Shown here: positions 25,200-37,203 of the stretch, one piece after another
How positions within the stretch are numbered: position 1 is the first letter of the stretch
Layout of the letters: each line of letters begins with the position of its first letter
Position numbers and translations under genes: made by a program
NCBI GenBank assembly: GCA_963785075.1
Contig: CAWATW010000004.1
Location: 620,001-684,000, forward strand
Source: JAOUGY01 sp963785075
GTDB taxonomy: Bacteria > Actinomycetota > Acidimicrobiia > Spongiisociales > ZC4RG35
Direction of reading: 5' to 3'
Length of the DNA: 64,000 nt
Notes under the pieces: generated by a model
What the model saw: only the letters and a program-made list of their open reading frames with translations
What the model was told of the DNA's origin: nothing
Databases searched by the model: none

Positions 25200-25393
25200 C
25201 GCAATGCCTGAGTGGCCCTCAACAGCCCCAGCATCGTCGCCGCCACCTCGGGGCCCGGTCCTCCAGCACGATGTGCTTGGCGGCCACCCGTTGGATGTCA
25301 TCGATCCTCACAGCGTCTGCCTTGGCCCTGCAGACCACTGTCGACTCGGAGTGCCGGCCGGTTCTTGCCTTTCGGGCGGCGCCGCAACCGGCC

Positions 25394-26398
25394 CTACCGG
25401 AGCTCCTCGAGCCGCTCCAGAAGGCTCCACGCCCCCGAACTCGTGTTCGAGATGACCGTCCACGTGGACTTGCCGGCGTCGTCGTGTGTCGATCGGAATG
25501 ACACCCCGGCGTCGTAGCCCTCCAGCACGACCCCGGTGCCCGTCTTGGCCAGCCAGAACCCGAGTCCGTAGTCGAACATGGAAGACGCGTCGACACTCAC
25601 AGGGCGGATCATGGTCTCGAGGGTCGCTGGAGACACGACGGCTCCCGAGAACAACGAGCTCCAGAATGCCCGGAGATCGGCTGCGGTCGAATAGAGGCCC
25701 CCGTCTCCACTTCCGCGCAGTGGGAGGTGCAACATGTTGGACCGAAGACCGTCTGCGTCGAGGTATCCGACCGCAGCGTCACCTGGAAGCTCATCGGATC
25801 GGAGAAAGGCAGTCGATGCCATTCCGGCAGGCTCCAGAACGCCACGGGTCATCAGGTCGTGGAAGGCGACTCCGGTCGCCCGCTCGGCGAGCAACGCGAG
25901 AACGACGAAGCCACCGTTGCAGTACTCGAATCGCTCCCCCGGAGGGAACACCTGCCGATGGCCGTCCAGGACCTCGAGGTAGTCCTCGGTCTGGTCGAGA
26001 CGGTGAACGGGGACCGCAAGGACGTGATCATTGATGTCGCCACCGGAGGATTCATGGAGGTAGTCGCCGATCCCCGATCGATGAGCGAGCAGGTGCTCGA
26101 GAGTGACACGGTCATCGATGAGGGGCAGATCGTCGCCGAGCAACGAACGGGCGGGTGTGCCGAGCGCGAGTTCGCCCGAATCGACGAGGCTCATCACGGT
26201 CGAGGCGGTCATGCCCTTCACCCCGCTCGCGATGCCGAAGCGCGTCGAGATGCTGTTGGCGACGCCGTGGCGGCGATCCGCGAACCCGTACGCCTGTTCA
26301 ACACGGGTGCCGGAGGGATCGTCGATGCGAACGACGCCCGAGAACCCCGAGGCTCGGGCGAGGTCATCCACTCGCCGGTTGAGCAACTCGTCCACCAC
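25394..26398 (-). CDS. Serine hydrolase of the class C beta-lactamase / D-Ala-D-Ala peptidase family
   Basis: A 334-residue penicillin-binding-like hydrolase. The active-site SxxK is in ASGVKGMTA, the Tyr of the second motif in EYCNGGF (YxN), and LLAHRSGIGDYL is a family signature. There is no obvious signal peptide, so it is either cytoplasmic or unusual. Family members act as esterases, D-aminopeptidases or lactonases; none can be chosen here. It starts with GTG after a GGAGG ribosome site and is divergent from the PlsY-like gene, with a 287-bp promoter region that holds an inverted repeat. Confidence 0.85.
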   Translation of the reverse strand: MVDELLNRRVDDLARASGFSGVVRIDDPSGTRVEQAYGFADRRHGVANSISTRFGIASGVKGMTASTVMSLVDSGELALGTPARSLLGDDLPLIDDRVTLEHLLAHRSGIGDYLHESSGGDINDHVLAVPVHRLDQTEDYLEVLDGHRQVFPPGERFEYCNGGFVVLALLAERATGVAFHDLMTRGVLEPAGMASTAFLRSDELPGDAAVGYLDADGLRSNMLHLPLRGSGDGGLYSTAADLRAFWSSLFSGAVVSPATLETMIRPVSVDASSMFDYGLGFWLAKTGTGVVLEGYDAGVSFRSTHDDAGKSTWTVISNTSSGAWSLLERLEELR

Positions 26399-26452
26399 GC
26401 CTCCAAGAATACGGTCGGCAGGTCTCGACGCACCCGAGATTCAACCGCTCTG

Positions 26453-26483
26453 GCATCCCGACCTCACGGTGACGTCGGGATGC
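26453..26483. promoter_or_regulatory. 31-bp near-palindrome in a divergent promoter region
   Basis: GCATCCCGAC (26453-26462) pairs with GTCGGGATGC (26474-26483); the loop itself holds TCAC/GTGA arms. The only breaks in symmetry are one mismatched pair and the centre base. It lies between the serine hydrolase (minus) and the PlsY-like gene (plus), a typical place for a dimeric repressor site. Confidence 0.45.
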
Positions 26484-26685
26484 AGGCGAGGCGGACCGTG
26501 CCGGCTCGAACGCCCCTCTGCAGCGCAGGGGCCGCGGCGCTGCGACCGGACGCCCGATTCGGATTCCCTCGGAGCGCACCGGCCCTTTCCAATCCTCCTG
26601 GTGCCGACGACCCGCGCCCCCTGACCACGGGAGCCGTACCGGCCGACGATGTGTATGGTCCCGTCGCCAGGAGGAAGGATCGACG

Positions 26686-27378
26686 GTGAGCATCGGGATC
26701 ACTCTCTTCGCGATCGTGATCGGCTATCTGTTCGGAGCCGTGTCGTTCACACGGGTTCTCGGCCGTTGGGTGCTGCCCGACGATGATCTCAGTGGAGTAG
26801 AGGTCCAACTTGGAGAGGCGACGCTCCGCTTCAACCGGACCAGCGCCTCGCTGATATCACTCAAACGTGGTCCCGGCCTCGGATGTCTCACCGGGTTGCT
26901 GGACATGGCCAAGGCCGCACTTCCGGTACTCGGTTTCAAGTTGGCTTTCCCGGATCAGGACTATGAGTTCGTCGTGGCGGCCGCAGCCGTGATCGGCCAC
27001 AACTATCCGGTCTTCCACCGATTCCACGGGGGTGCGGGAATGTCACCGTACCTCGGCGGTCTTGCCGTTCTCGATTGGCCGGCGGTTCCTGTCGTCACGC
27101 TGCTCGGCAGCCTCACCGGTGCGGTGTTCCGGAACGTGGTCATCTCGTACGTATCTGGGATCCTCTGGCTCTTTCCCTGGTTCTGGTGGCGGAACGCAGG
27201 GTGGGAGGCATTCGTCTATGCGACGGCGGTCAACGTCGCCGTATGGCCGACGATATGGGCGACCATGAAAGACCTGGCCCGCATGCAGAAGGCCGGCGAG
27301 ATCGATCGCAAAGAGGCCATGAAGCTGCTGACGAGGGGGCACCCATCGCTCAATCGCAACAAGTACCTCTCCGACTGA
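26686..27378 (+). CDS. PlsY-like glycerol-3-phosphate acyltransferase family membrane protein
   Basis: A 230-residue multi-span protein of the PlsY family, which acylates glycerol-3-phosphate from acyl-phosphate at the membrane. Family motifs: GYLFGAVSFTRVLGRW at the N-terminus and VIGHNYPVFHRFHGGAGMSP in the middle, where classical PlsY has GHxxPxFxxFKGGKGVAT. The Lys/Val of that motif are replaced (GGAGMSP), so this is a divergent member whose activity may differ. GTG 26686 is preceded by GAGGAAGG 8 nt away. It faces the PEP-utilising gene with a 19-bp gap. Confidence 0.78.
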   Translation: MSIGITLFAIVIGYLFGAVSFTRVLGRWVLPDDDLSGVEVQLGEATLRFNRTSASLISLKRGPGLGCLTGLLDMAKAALPVLGFKLAFPDQDYEFVVAAAAVIGHNYPVFHRFHGGAGMSPYLGGLAVLDWPAVPVVTLLGSLTGAVFRNVVISYVSGILWLFPWFWWRNAGWEAFVYATAVNVAVWPTIWATMKDLARMQKAGEIDRKEAMKLLTRGHPSLNRNKYLSD

Positions 27379-27397
27379 CCACACCGAACCCGGCCGG

Positions 27398-29698
27398 CTA
27401 CTCCGGCTTCTCGATGGTCACAGTCCCCGTATAGCCGTCGACCACCACGGTGGCGCCGTCGGGAAGACGCATGGCGCCGAGAACCGATACGACACAGGGG
27501 ATGCGGTATTCGCGAGCGACGATGCTGCTGTGCGACAAGATCCCGCCCGACTCGGCGATGACGGCCCCGGCTCGTGCGAAAAGGGGGGTCCAGCCGACAT
27601 CGCTGAAGGGAATGGCGATGACATCCCCGGATTCGACCCTTGGGAAGTCCTCGATCCCTCTCACCACGCGCAGCCTCCCCCGGTGTCGTCCTCGGGACGT
27701 TGCGACGCCGGTGACCTCGTCGACATCGAGCGGTCCCCGTCTGACGGGTACAAAATCCTCGCCAAAGATCGTCTCGGGCATGTCCACGTCGGCCAGATCG
27801 GCCATCTGCCTCTTGCGAAGGTCCACCAGCTCGCCCGGTGGCTGAGCGGTGGACCCATCCAGCAGTGCGGCACGAACCTCGTCCAAGTGCAGATACATCA
27901 CGTCGTCTATGGACCTGATGAGTTCGCGTTCGACGAGGCGCCGTCCGACCTCGCCAAAGATGGGTCGGAACAAGCCGTAACCGTAGGTGTAGACGAAGCT
28001 GACCTGCTCTCGGTGATCGACGAAGTCGCTCGCTCTGCGCTGCAGAAGCCTAAGACGCCGTATCGAGATCGGCCCGAGATTCTTGGTCGCTTCGCCCCAG
28101 GGGATCGCACGATGCGCTCCGATCACATCGGTGTGGTCGACGGCCAGCCTCAGGACAGCGTCTGGCTGCTCGATCCACGGGGGCACCGAAAAGTCGTTGC
28201 CGCTGTCCGACAGATGTCCAAACGTCTCGAGGAATTCCCGTAGGACCGGCTCGAGGTGATCAGGCAATGCCCGAGCACCCTCGGCACGTATGGCCTCCAC
28301 CGTGCCGCGGCCGGCCGCCGCTATCGCCTCTCCCAGGCCGGCCAGCGCCGGGGTGGGGCTGAAAGGATTGTCTGCATCGCCCAACGCCAAGTCGAGTTCG
28401 TCTGCGTCGAGGCCATGTTTGCTCAACGATCGACGCAAGAGGCTCACGTAGAGGTTGGCGAGCAGCGGCGTGACGATGTTGATGTAGGCAGCCCGCGTCG
28501 TCACCTCCGAGAGCTCCTCGACCCGTGCGAGAAGACGCAGGTCGCTCAAGAGCTCGAAATCCGTCCTCTCCACGCTCGCAAACCCTCTACGGAGTGCTTC
28601 GACCTCGGACTCGAGCTTCCGACCAAAGCGCAGCTTGTCCACCGCCGTCACCAGCATTCGGGGGAGGTGACGCATGGTCCTGATGGAAGGTCGGAACCTC
28701 GGTTTGCTCTCCGACGGCAAGCCGAGGAGCAGCTCGAGTCCGTCGCGGGGCATCCCAACGAGCTCGAAGATGTCACCGATGGTTCCCATGTTGAAATACG
28801 ACCGATAGGCGAATGGTTTGGCCAGTTGTTCGGGGCGAAGGTCGTTCGGTCCAATCACCTCTCCAAACAGCCTGATCCATGCGGTGTTGACGACCGGGAC
28901 GTTCACGGACCAGACGAGCGGCTTGATCATCCCCGGCATGACTTCGCGAGAGATCCGGTTGGAATAGACCGATACCTCGTCCAAGCCGGTGATCGGGCGA
29001 ACCTGTACCCACCAGACGTTGCGACCGTCCCACACCCACTCGAGATCGACCGGCGCTCCGAACTGCTCGGCCATCCGGATCGTCTCGGACGCGATCTCAC
29101 CGGCAACCTCTTCGCTCAGCCCCGAGGCACCCTCCGGTCGAGTGCTCCAGGCCCCCCAACGTGCGACCCACCGTTCCGGCGTGACGCCTCCTCCGACGAG
29201 TGCATCACCCCGTCCCACTACCGCTTCGATGACGATCTCGCTCAGGCCCGTCATCGGGTTCCGGGAGAACGACACGCCAGACACCACGGGTGGGACCATT
29301 CTCTGAACCATGACGGCCATGGCAACGGGTTTGTCGTCTCCCCTTCGTTCTCGGTAGGTGTTCACTGGGGGACGGGTCGAGGAGTCGCGAACGAGGCCAA
29401 TCGCCTCGGCGACCGCGCCTGGTCCGAGCACGTCCAGGACCGTCGAGAACTGGCCGGCGTAGGAGGACTCGAACCCGTCTTCGACCGCCGCCGAGGAACG
29501 CACCGCCCACGGTCCATCGTCCGGCAACCAGGAATCGACCTCGACGCCGTGAGTCACATCGGCCGGCGGGACGACCCAGGTCTCCGGAACCCTGAAGCCA
29601 TGCTTCATCAGCCAGAGCACGTGCGCCGCCTTGCCACCGATCTGGGCGTCCGGGTCGATCCGATCCGTCAGGCGAATCGCCTCCATGAGCCTCCGCAT
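27398..29698 (-). CDS. PEP/pyruvate-dikinase-like phosphotransferase (rifampicin-phosphotransferase architecture)
   Basis: A 766-residue protein with an N-terminal ATP-grasp PPDK-N domain (GGKAAHVLWLMKHGFRVPE; WAVRSSAAVEDGFESSYAGQ) and a C-terminal swivelling domain whose phosphorylatable His lies in GILSHSSIVAREYRIPC, 44 residues from the end. The PEP-binding TIM barrel of PEP synthase and PPDK is missing. The middle part is unlike it, as in rifampicin phosphotransferases and related ATP-dependent small-molecule kinases. An antibiotic- or metabolite-phosphorylating enzyme is therefore likely, substrate unknown. ATG 29698 and ATG 29686 are both possible starts; GGAGG sits only 3 nt before the latter. 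It diverges from the ferrochelatase-like gene. Confidence 0.8.
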   Translation of the reverse strand: MRRLMEAIRLTDRIDPDAQIGGKAAHVLWLMKHGFRVPETWVVPPADVTHGVEVDSWLPDDGPWAVRSSAAVEDGFESSYAGQFSTVLDVLGPGAVAEAIGLVRDSSTRPPVNTYRERRGDDKPVAMAVMVQRMVPPVVSGVSFSRNPMTGLSEIVIEAVVGRGDALVGGGVTPERWVARWGAWSTRPEGASGLSEEVAGEIASETIRMAEQFGAPVDLEWVWDGRNVWWVQVRPITGLDEVSVYSNRISREVMPGMIKPLVWSVNVPVVNTAWIRLFGEVIGPNDLRPEQLAKPFAYRSYFNMGTIGDIFELVGMPRDGLELLLGLPSESKPRFRPSIRTMRHLPRMLVTAVDKLRFGRKLESEVEALRRGFASVERTDFELLSDLRLLARVEELSEVTTRAAYINIVTPLLANLYVSLLRRSLSKHGLDADELDLALGDADNPFSPTPALAGLGEAIAAAGRGTVEAIRAEGARALPDHLEPVLREFLETFGHLSDSGNDFSVPPWIEQPDAVLRLAVDHTDVIGAHRAIPWGEATKNLGPISIRRLRLLQRRASDFVDHREQVSFVYTYGYGLFRPIFGEVGRRLVERELIRSIDDVMYLHLDEVRAALLDGSTAQPPGELVDLRKRQMADLADVDMPETIFGEDFVPVRRGPLDVDEVTGVATSRGRHRGRLRVVRGIEDFPRVESGDVIAIPFSDVGWTPLFARAGAVIAESGGILSHSSIVAREYRIPCVVSVLGAMRLPDGATVVVDGYTGTVTIEKPE

Positions 29699-29767
29699 CC
29701 CGCAACTAATCTCATCCGCCGAGCCGATTGGCCACGTACACAAGGTACGTAGCGAGGGCAGGGATGG

Positions 29768-30754
29768 ATGATGGCAGGAAAAGTCGCAGTGCTGCTGTGC
29801 GGGTACGGCGAGGTCGAGGAATACGACGAATTTGCCGAGTACAACGAGCGCTCATTCCGACTGCTCGTGTCGAAGTCGATCAAGCTCCCCGGTTTCTCCA
29901 TCCCTTGGCTGTCCCGGCGCCTCGAGCGGCAGCAACGCAAGGAGTGGCATGCTGCCAATCACTATCACTCACCGCACAACGACATCTTCGAACGACAGCG
30001 TGCCGGGATCGAGCAGCATCTCAAGGCGACCTACGGTGAAGACGTATCCGTGTTCAAGGCCTTCAACTTCGTCGAGCCGCATCTCCCAGAGCAAGTACTC
30101 GCCGAGATTCGAAGACAGGGTTACGACCGAGTCGTCGTGTACCCCTGGTTGGTCGTCGACTCCGTGTTCACGAGTGGGTTGGCGCTTCAGCAGATCAACG
30201 AGGCGTTGCATCCCGACGGGGACTGGGTGAAAGACATCCGATACCTCCCGTCGTTCTGGGACCGGCCCGACTTCCAGGAGCTGTTGGTCGGACACATCGA
30301 AAACGGGATCTCGGCGTTGGTCGAGCGGTGGGTTCCCAGCCAGATCGGCATCGTCCTGTGTCTGCACGGATGCCCGCTCGAAACCAAGGGGATGGAGACC
30401 GGTGTGCGGGAGAGCACTGCCCTGTACTACGCAATGCAGGCTCGACTCGTCGGGCGTTTCCCCCTCATCAGCCCTGGCTGGATGAACCACCCGGTTCCGG
30501 GCAGGTGGACGACACCCGACGTGGACCAGGCCGCCGCAAATCTGATTGGCCTCGGAGCGCGTGCCTTGGTGTTCGCACCTATCGGGTTCGTGACCGAGAA
30601 CCACGAAACACAACTCGACATCGGCTACACCATCGACAAGATCGAGGATCGAGTAGAGGCGGTCCACCTCCAGACACTCAACGAGCACCCGGACCTGCTC
30701 GCCATGGGTGCCCGGTGGATCCATCCCTTGATCGACGAATTGCGTACGCGCTAG
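29768..30754 (+). CDS. Ferrochelatase-family protein, divergent
   Basis: A 328-residue protein with the ferrochelatase layout. LLCGYGEVEEYDEF opens it, CLHGCPLETKGMETGVRES occupies the site of the metal-binding His (HSLP in classical enzymes), and FVTENHETQLDIGYTIDK contains the conserved Glu-Thr of the second lobe. The insertion of protoporphyrin- or coproporphyrin-bound iron is the family reaction. The usual YPQ string is YPWLVVD here, and a Cys follows the active His, so it may act on another tetrapyrrole or metal. No other haem genes are nearby. GAGGG precedes ATG 29768. Confidence 0.7.
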   Translation: MMAGKVAVLLCGYGEVEEYDEFAEYNERSFRLLVSKSIKLPGFSIPWLSRRLERQQRKEWHAANHYHSPHNDIFERQRAGIEQHLKATYGEDVSVFKAFNFVEPHLPEQVLAEIRRQGYDRVVVYPWLVVDSVFTSGLALQQINEALHPDGDWVKDIRYLPSFWDRPDFQELLVGHIENGISALVERWVPSQIGIVLCLHGCPLETKGMETGVRESTALYYAMQARLVGRFPLISPGWMNHPVPGRWTTPDVDQAAANLIGLGARALVFAPIGFVTENHETQLDIGYTIDKIEDRVEAVHLQTLNEHPDLLAMGARWIHPLIDELRTR

Positions 30755-30881
30755 CACCAGGTCATGCATCGACGGGTCGCCGTGTTGGTCGGCGCCGTGG
30801 GCGTGGTCCGGCGATACGGGGCTGTGTCACCTGCCGAATGCGACCTGAGAAGCACCGAGGATCCGCCATCATGGGTCTCCC

Positions 30882-34757
<3,876 letters not shown>

Positions 34758-34785
34758 CGGGCTCCGCCGACGGGCCCAGCCAGGA

Positions 34786-35277
34786 TCAGATGACAGGGAC
34801 CTCGGAGACGTACCCCGTGTCGACATCGAAGACGAACCCGCGGAAGTCACCCTCCAACAGGCTGTGACGGCGCAACGTCCGGACCGACCGGGCGATCTGC
34901 TCCTCGAGGTCGTTGAAGCCACCGATCTCGAACACGGGATGGCGGTGCCGAATCTCCGACACCATCGCACGGAACTGGTTGTCCACGAGCCCTTGCATTC
35001 CGCAGTGGGTGTGCCCGATGACCATCACCTCTTCCGTTCCGAGCGCCACCTGGCTCACGAGCAACGACCTGATCGTGTCGTCGGTCACGAGGGCGCCGGC
35101 ATTCCTGAGCACGTGCACCTCGCCCGGGTGGACCCCCAACATGGCAGGCATACTGATCCGGGCGTCCATGCACGTCACGACGGCCACCTGACGTTGAGGC
35201 TCCGCACGGACGCCGGGTGCCGCCGCGCGGTCGGCATTGGCATGGTTCCACGCCACCAGTCGATCGATCCCGCTCAT
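34786..35277 (-). CDS. Beta-class carbonic anhydrase
   Basis: A 163-residue zinc enzyme that interconverts CO2 and bicarbonate. Zinc ligands and catalytic dyad are visible: Cys36, Asp38 and Arg40 in TCMDARI, then HTHCGM with the His and second Cys. The size fits the short actinobacterial beta-class. The ATG at 35277 overlaps the stop of the CoA-binding gene by 4 nt; it is the last gene of the metY operon. Bicarbonate supply for carboxylation is the general role; why it is coupled to methionine synthesis is unclear. Confidence 0.92.
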   Translation of the reverse strand: MSGIDRLVAWNHANADRAAAPGVRAEPQRQVAVVTCMDARISMPAMLGVHPGEVHVLRNAGALVTDDTIRSLLVSQVALGTEEVMVIGHTHCGMQGLVDNQFRAMVSEIRHRHPVFEIGGFNDLEEQIARSVRTLRRHSLLEGDFRGFVFDVDTGYVSEVPVI

Positions 35278-35756
35278 ACCGGCCTCCTCCGCCTGGAACT
35301 GATCACACCCGTATCGAAGCCCGCCAGATGGAGACCGCCGTGGAACCGGGCATGCTCGATCTTGAGGCATCGGTCCTGAACGACTGCCAGGCCGGCCCGA
35401 CGGGCTCTCGCCGCCGCCTCCTCGTTTCGAAGCCCGAGCTGGAACCAGACCGCCTTGGCGCCGACGGTGATTGCCTCCTCCACCACGCCGGGGAGCTCTT
35501 CGGTCCGTCGGAACACATCGACGATGTCGGGAACCTCGGGCAGCTCGGCGAGGGAGGGGTGACACTCGAGACCCAGAACCTCGTCGTACATCGGATTCAC
35601 GGGATAGACGCGGTATGGCGTCTTGACGAGATACGTCGCTACGAAGTTCGACGATCGGAGCGGGTTCGCCGACACGCCCACGAGCGCGACCGATTTCGAC
35701 GTGCGCAGCAACTGAAGACGATCACGGGCGGTGGGCTCGGCTGCATGCTGCCCCAT
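35274..35756 (-). CDS. CoA-binding (YccU-like) Rossmann protein
   Basis: A 160-residue stand-alone CoA-binding domain: SVALVGVSANPLRSSNFVATYL at the nucleotide loop (split here as SVALVGVSANP and RSSNFVATYL), YRVYPVNPMYDEVLG, VDVFRRTEELP and AVWFQLGLRNEEAA. The family resembles succinyl-CoA synthetase alpha. It overlaps metY (TGATG) and the carbonic anhydrase (ATGA), so all three are translated together. It may sense CoA esters or assist acyl-homoserine use by MetY; this is inference from context. Confidence 0.88.
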   Translation of the reverse strand: MGQHAAEPTARDRLQLLRTSKSVALVGVSANPLRSSNFVATYLVKTPYRVYPVNPMYDEVLGLECHPSLAELPEVPDIVDVFRRTEELPGVVEEAITVGAKAVWFQLGLRNEEAAARARRAGLAVVQDRCLKIEHARFHGGLHLAGFDTGVISSRRRRPV

Positions 35757-37039
35757 CACGGCACATTCCGGAGAGCCTGATCGAGATCCCACACGATGTC
35801 ATCGAGATCTTCGATTCCCACCGAGATCCGGATCATGTCGCTCCCGATCCCCACCGCTTCTCGCTCGTCGTCGGGAATCTGTTGATGGGTCGTGGATGCC
35901 GGATGGATCACGAGGGTCTTGGCATCGCCGATGTTGGCGAGGTGGCTGGCGAGTTCCACACCCTCGATGAAAGACACGCCGGCGTCGAATCCACCGGTCA
36001 GGCCGAACGTGAACACGGCACCCGGCCCCGATGGTGTGTACTTCCTGGCGTTTGCGAGCGAAGGCGACCTCTCGAAGATCGGGTAGCTCACCCATGAGAC
36101 GGCGGGGTGTTCGTCGAGAAAGTGTGCCACGCCGCGGGCATTCTCCACGTGCCGCTGCATCCGGAGCGGCAACGTCTCCAGCCCCAACAGCAGGAGGAAC
36201 GAGTTGAAGGGCGAGAGCGAAGCTCCGATGTCGCGCAGCAGCTCGGTACGGGCCTTCGTGAGGTAGCCGTACTCGCGGAAGTTCTCCCAGAACCGGAGGC
36301 CGTGATACGCCGGAGAAGGCTCCGTCATCACCGGGAACTTGCCGTTGTCGAATGGGAATTCTCCCGACTCCACGATCACTCCGGCGATGGCCACGCCGTG
36401 ACCCCCGATGAACTTGGTGGCCGAGTGCACGACGATGTCCGCGCCCCATTCGATCGGGCGGCACAGGTATGGCGTGGCGAACGTGTTGTCGACTACGAAA
36501 GGAACGCCATGTGCATGCGCCACGTCCGCCACCCCGGCCAGATCGAGCACGTCGGCGCGGGGATTGCCGATCGTCTCGCCGTACAGGAGCTTCGTCCTCT
36601 CGGTGATGGCAGCAGCGAACGCATCAGGGTGGGGATCGACGAAGGTGGTTCGGACGCCCATTTTGCGGAGCGTCACATCGAACTGCGTGAACGTCCCGCC
36701 GTACAGGTTACGCGCAGCCACGATCTCGTCGCCCTCCGAGCAGAGGGTGAGAACGGCGATCAACTGGGCCGCCTGTCCGGAAGCGGTCGCAACCGCCCCG
36801 AGGCCACCCTCCAACGACGCCATCCGCTCCTCGAACGCGGCAGTCGTCGGGTTCCCGATGCGCGTGTAGATGTTCCCGTACGTCTGGAGGGCAAAGAGGT
36901 CGGCGGCAGTCTGGGCATCCTCGAACACGAACGAGGTCGTCGCATAGATCGGCATCGCCCGTGCACCCGTCTCCGGGTCGGGCCGCTGGCCGGCATGGAT
37001 GGCACGGGTGGCGAAGCCGAAATCGGATCGTTCTGCCAT
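35756..37039 (-). CDS. metY: O-acetylhomoserine sulfhydrylase (PLP enzyme)
   Basis: A 427-residue Cys/Met-metabolism PLP enzyme that makes homocysteine from O-acetylhomoserine and sulfide. The PLP lysine is in HSATKFIGGHG; TRIGNPTTAAFEERMASLEG and ATASGQAAQL belong to the cofactor site; VDNTFATPYL carries the Asp that contacts the pyridine nitrogen. The long form, with YHGLRFWENFREYGY, is typical for MetY rather than MetB/MetC. ATG 37039 has TACGAT 6 nt upstream, so the mRNA is probably leaderless. No SAM riboswitch is seen in the gap before it. It heads the metY / CoA-binding / carbonic-anhydrase operon. Confidence 0.93.
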   Translation of the reverse strand: MAERSDFGFATRAIHAGQRPDPETGARAMPIYATTSFVFEDAQTAADLFALQTYGNIYTRIGNPTTAAFEERMASLEGGLGAVATASGQAAQLIAVLTLCSEGDEIVAARNLYGGTFTQFDVTLRKMGVRTTFVDPHPDAFAAAITERTKLLYGETIGNPRADVLDLAGVADVAHAHGVPFVVDNTFATPYLCRPIEWGADIVVHSATKFIGGHGVAIAGVIVESGEFPFDNGKFPVMTEPSPAYHGLRFWENFREYGYLTKARTELLRDIGASLSPFNSFLLLLGLETLPLRMQRHVENARGVAHFLDEHPAVSWVSYPIFERSPSLANARKYTPSGPGAVFTFGLTGGFDAGVSFIEGVELASHLANIGDAKTLVIHPASTTHQQIPDDEREAVGIGSDMIRISVGIEDLDDIVWDLDQALRNVP

Positions 37040-37045
37040 CCGGCG

Positions 37046-37051
37046 ATCGTA
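37046..37051 (-). promoter_or_regulatory. Leaderless-type -10 box (TACGAT) of the metY operon
   Basis: Minus-strand TACGAT ends 6 nt before ATG 37039. Confidence 0.55.
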
Positions 37052-37118
37052 CCTGTTGCCCACCGGTCGCTTCGAACGGGCCACCGGCGCAGCCGGACGG
37101 AAAGTCGGAGATCACACA

Positions 37119-37146
37119 TTGTGGGGTGGCCGGTACCGGCTACATT
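37119..37146 (+). promoter_or_regulatory. Candidate sigma-A promoter for the SLH protein
   Basis: TTGTGG (37119-37124) and TACATT (37141-37146) are spaced by 16 bp. The inferred start would be near 37153, giving a leader of about 50 nt with the GGGAGG ribosome site before GTG 37204. Confidence 0.45.
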
Positions 37147-37203
37147 GAGCCGTTCACTATGGGGACGTCCCGCAAGGGGCCACTCGAGAATGGGAGGGAG
37201 CGG

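Noticed and set aside
25200..25393. Minus-strand piece reading VRIDDIQRVAAKHIVLED, like the end of an M16 peptidase
   Set aside because: Too short and without a start, stop context or second motif. It could be a fossil of a lost gene, but I cannot support it.
37040..37158. SAM riboswitch before metY
   Set aside because: No conserved SAM-box core or paired stems are visible, and the TACGAT box at 6 nt leaves no leader to hold one.
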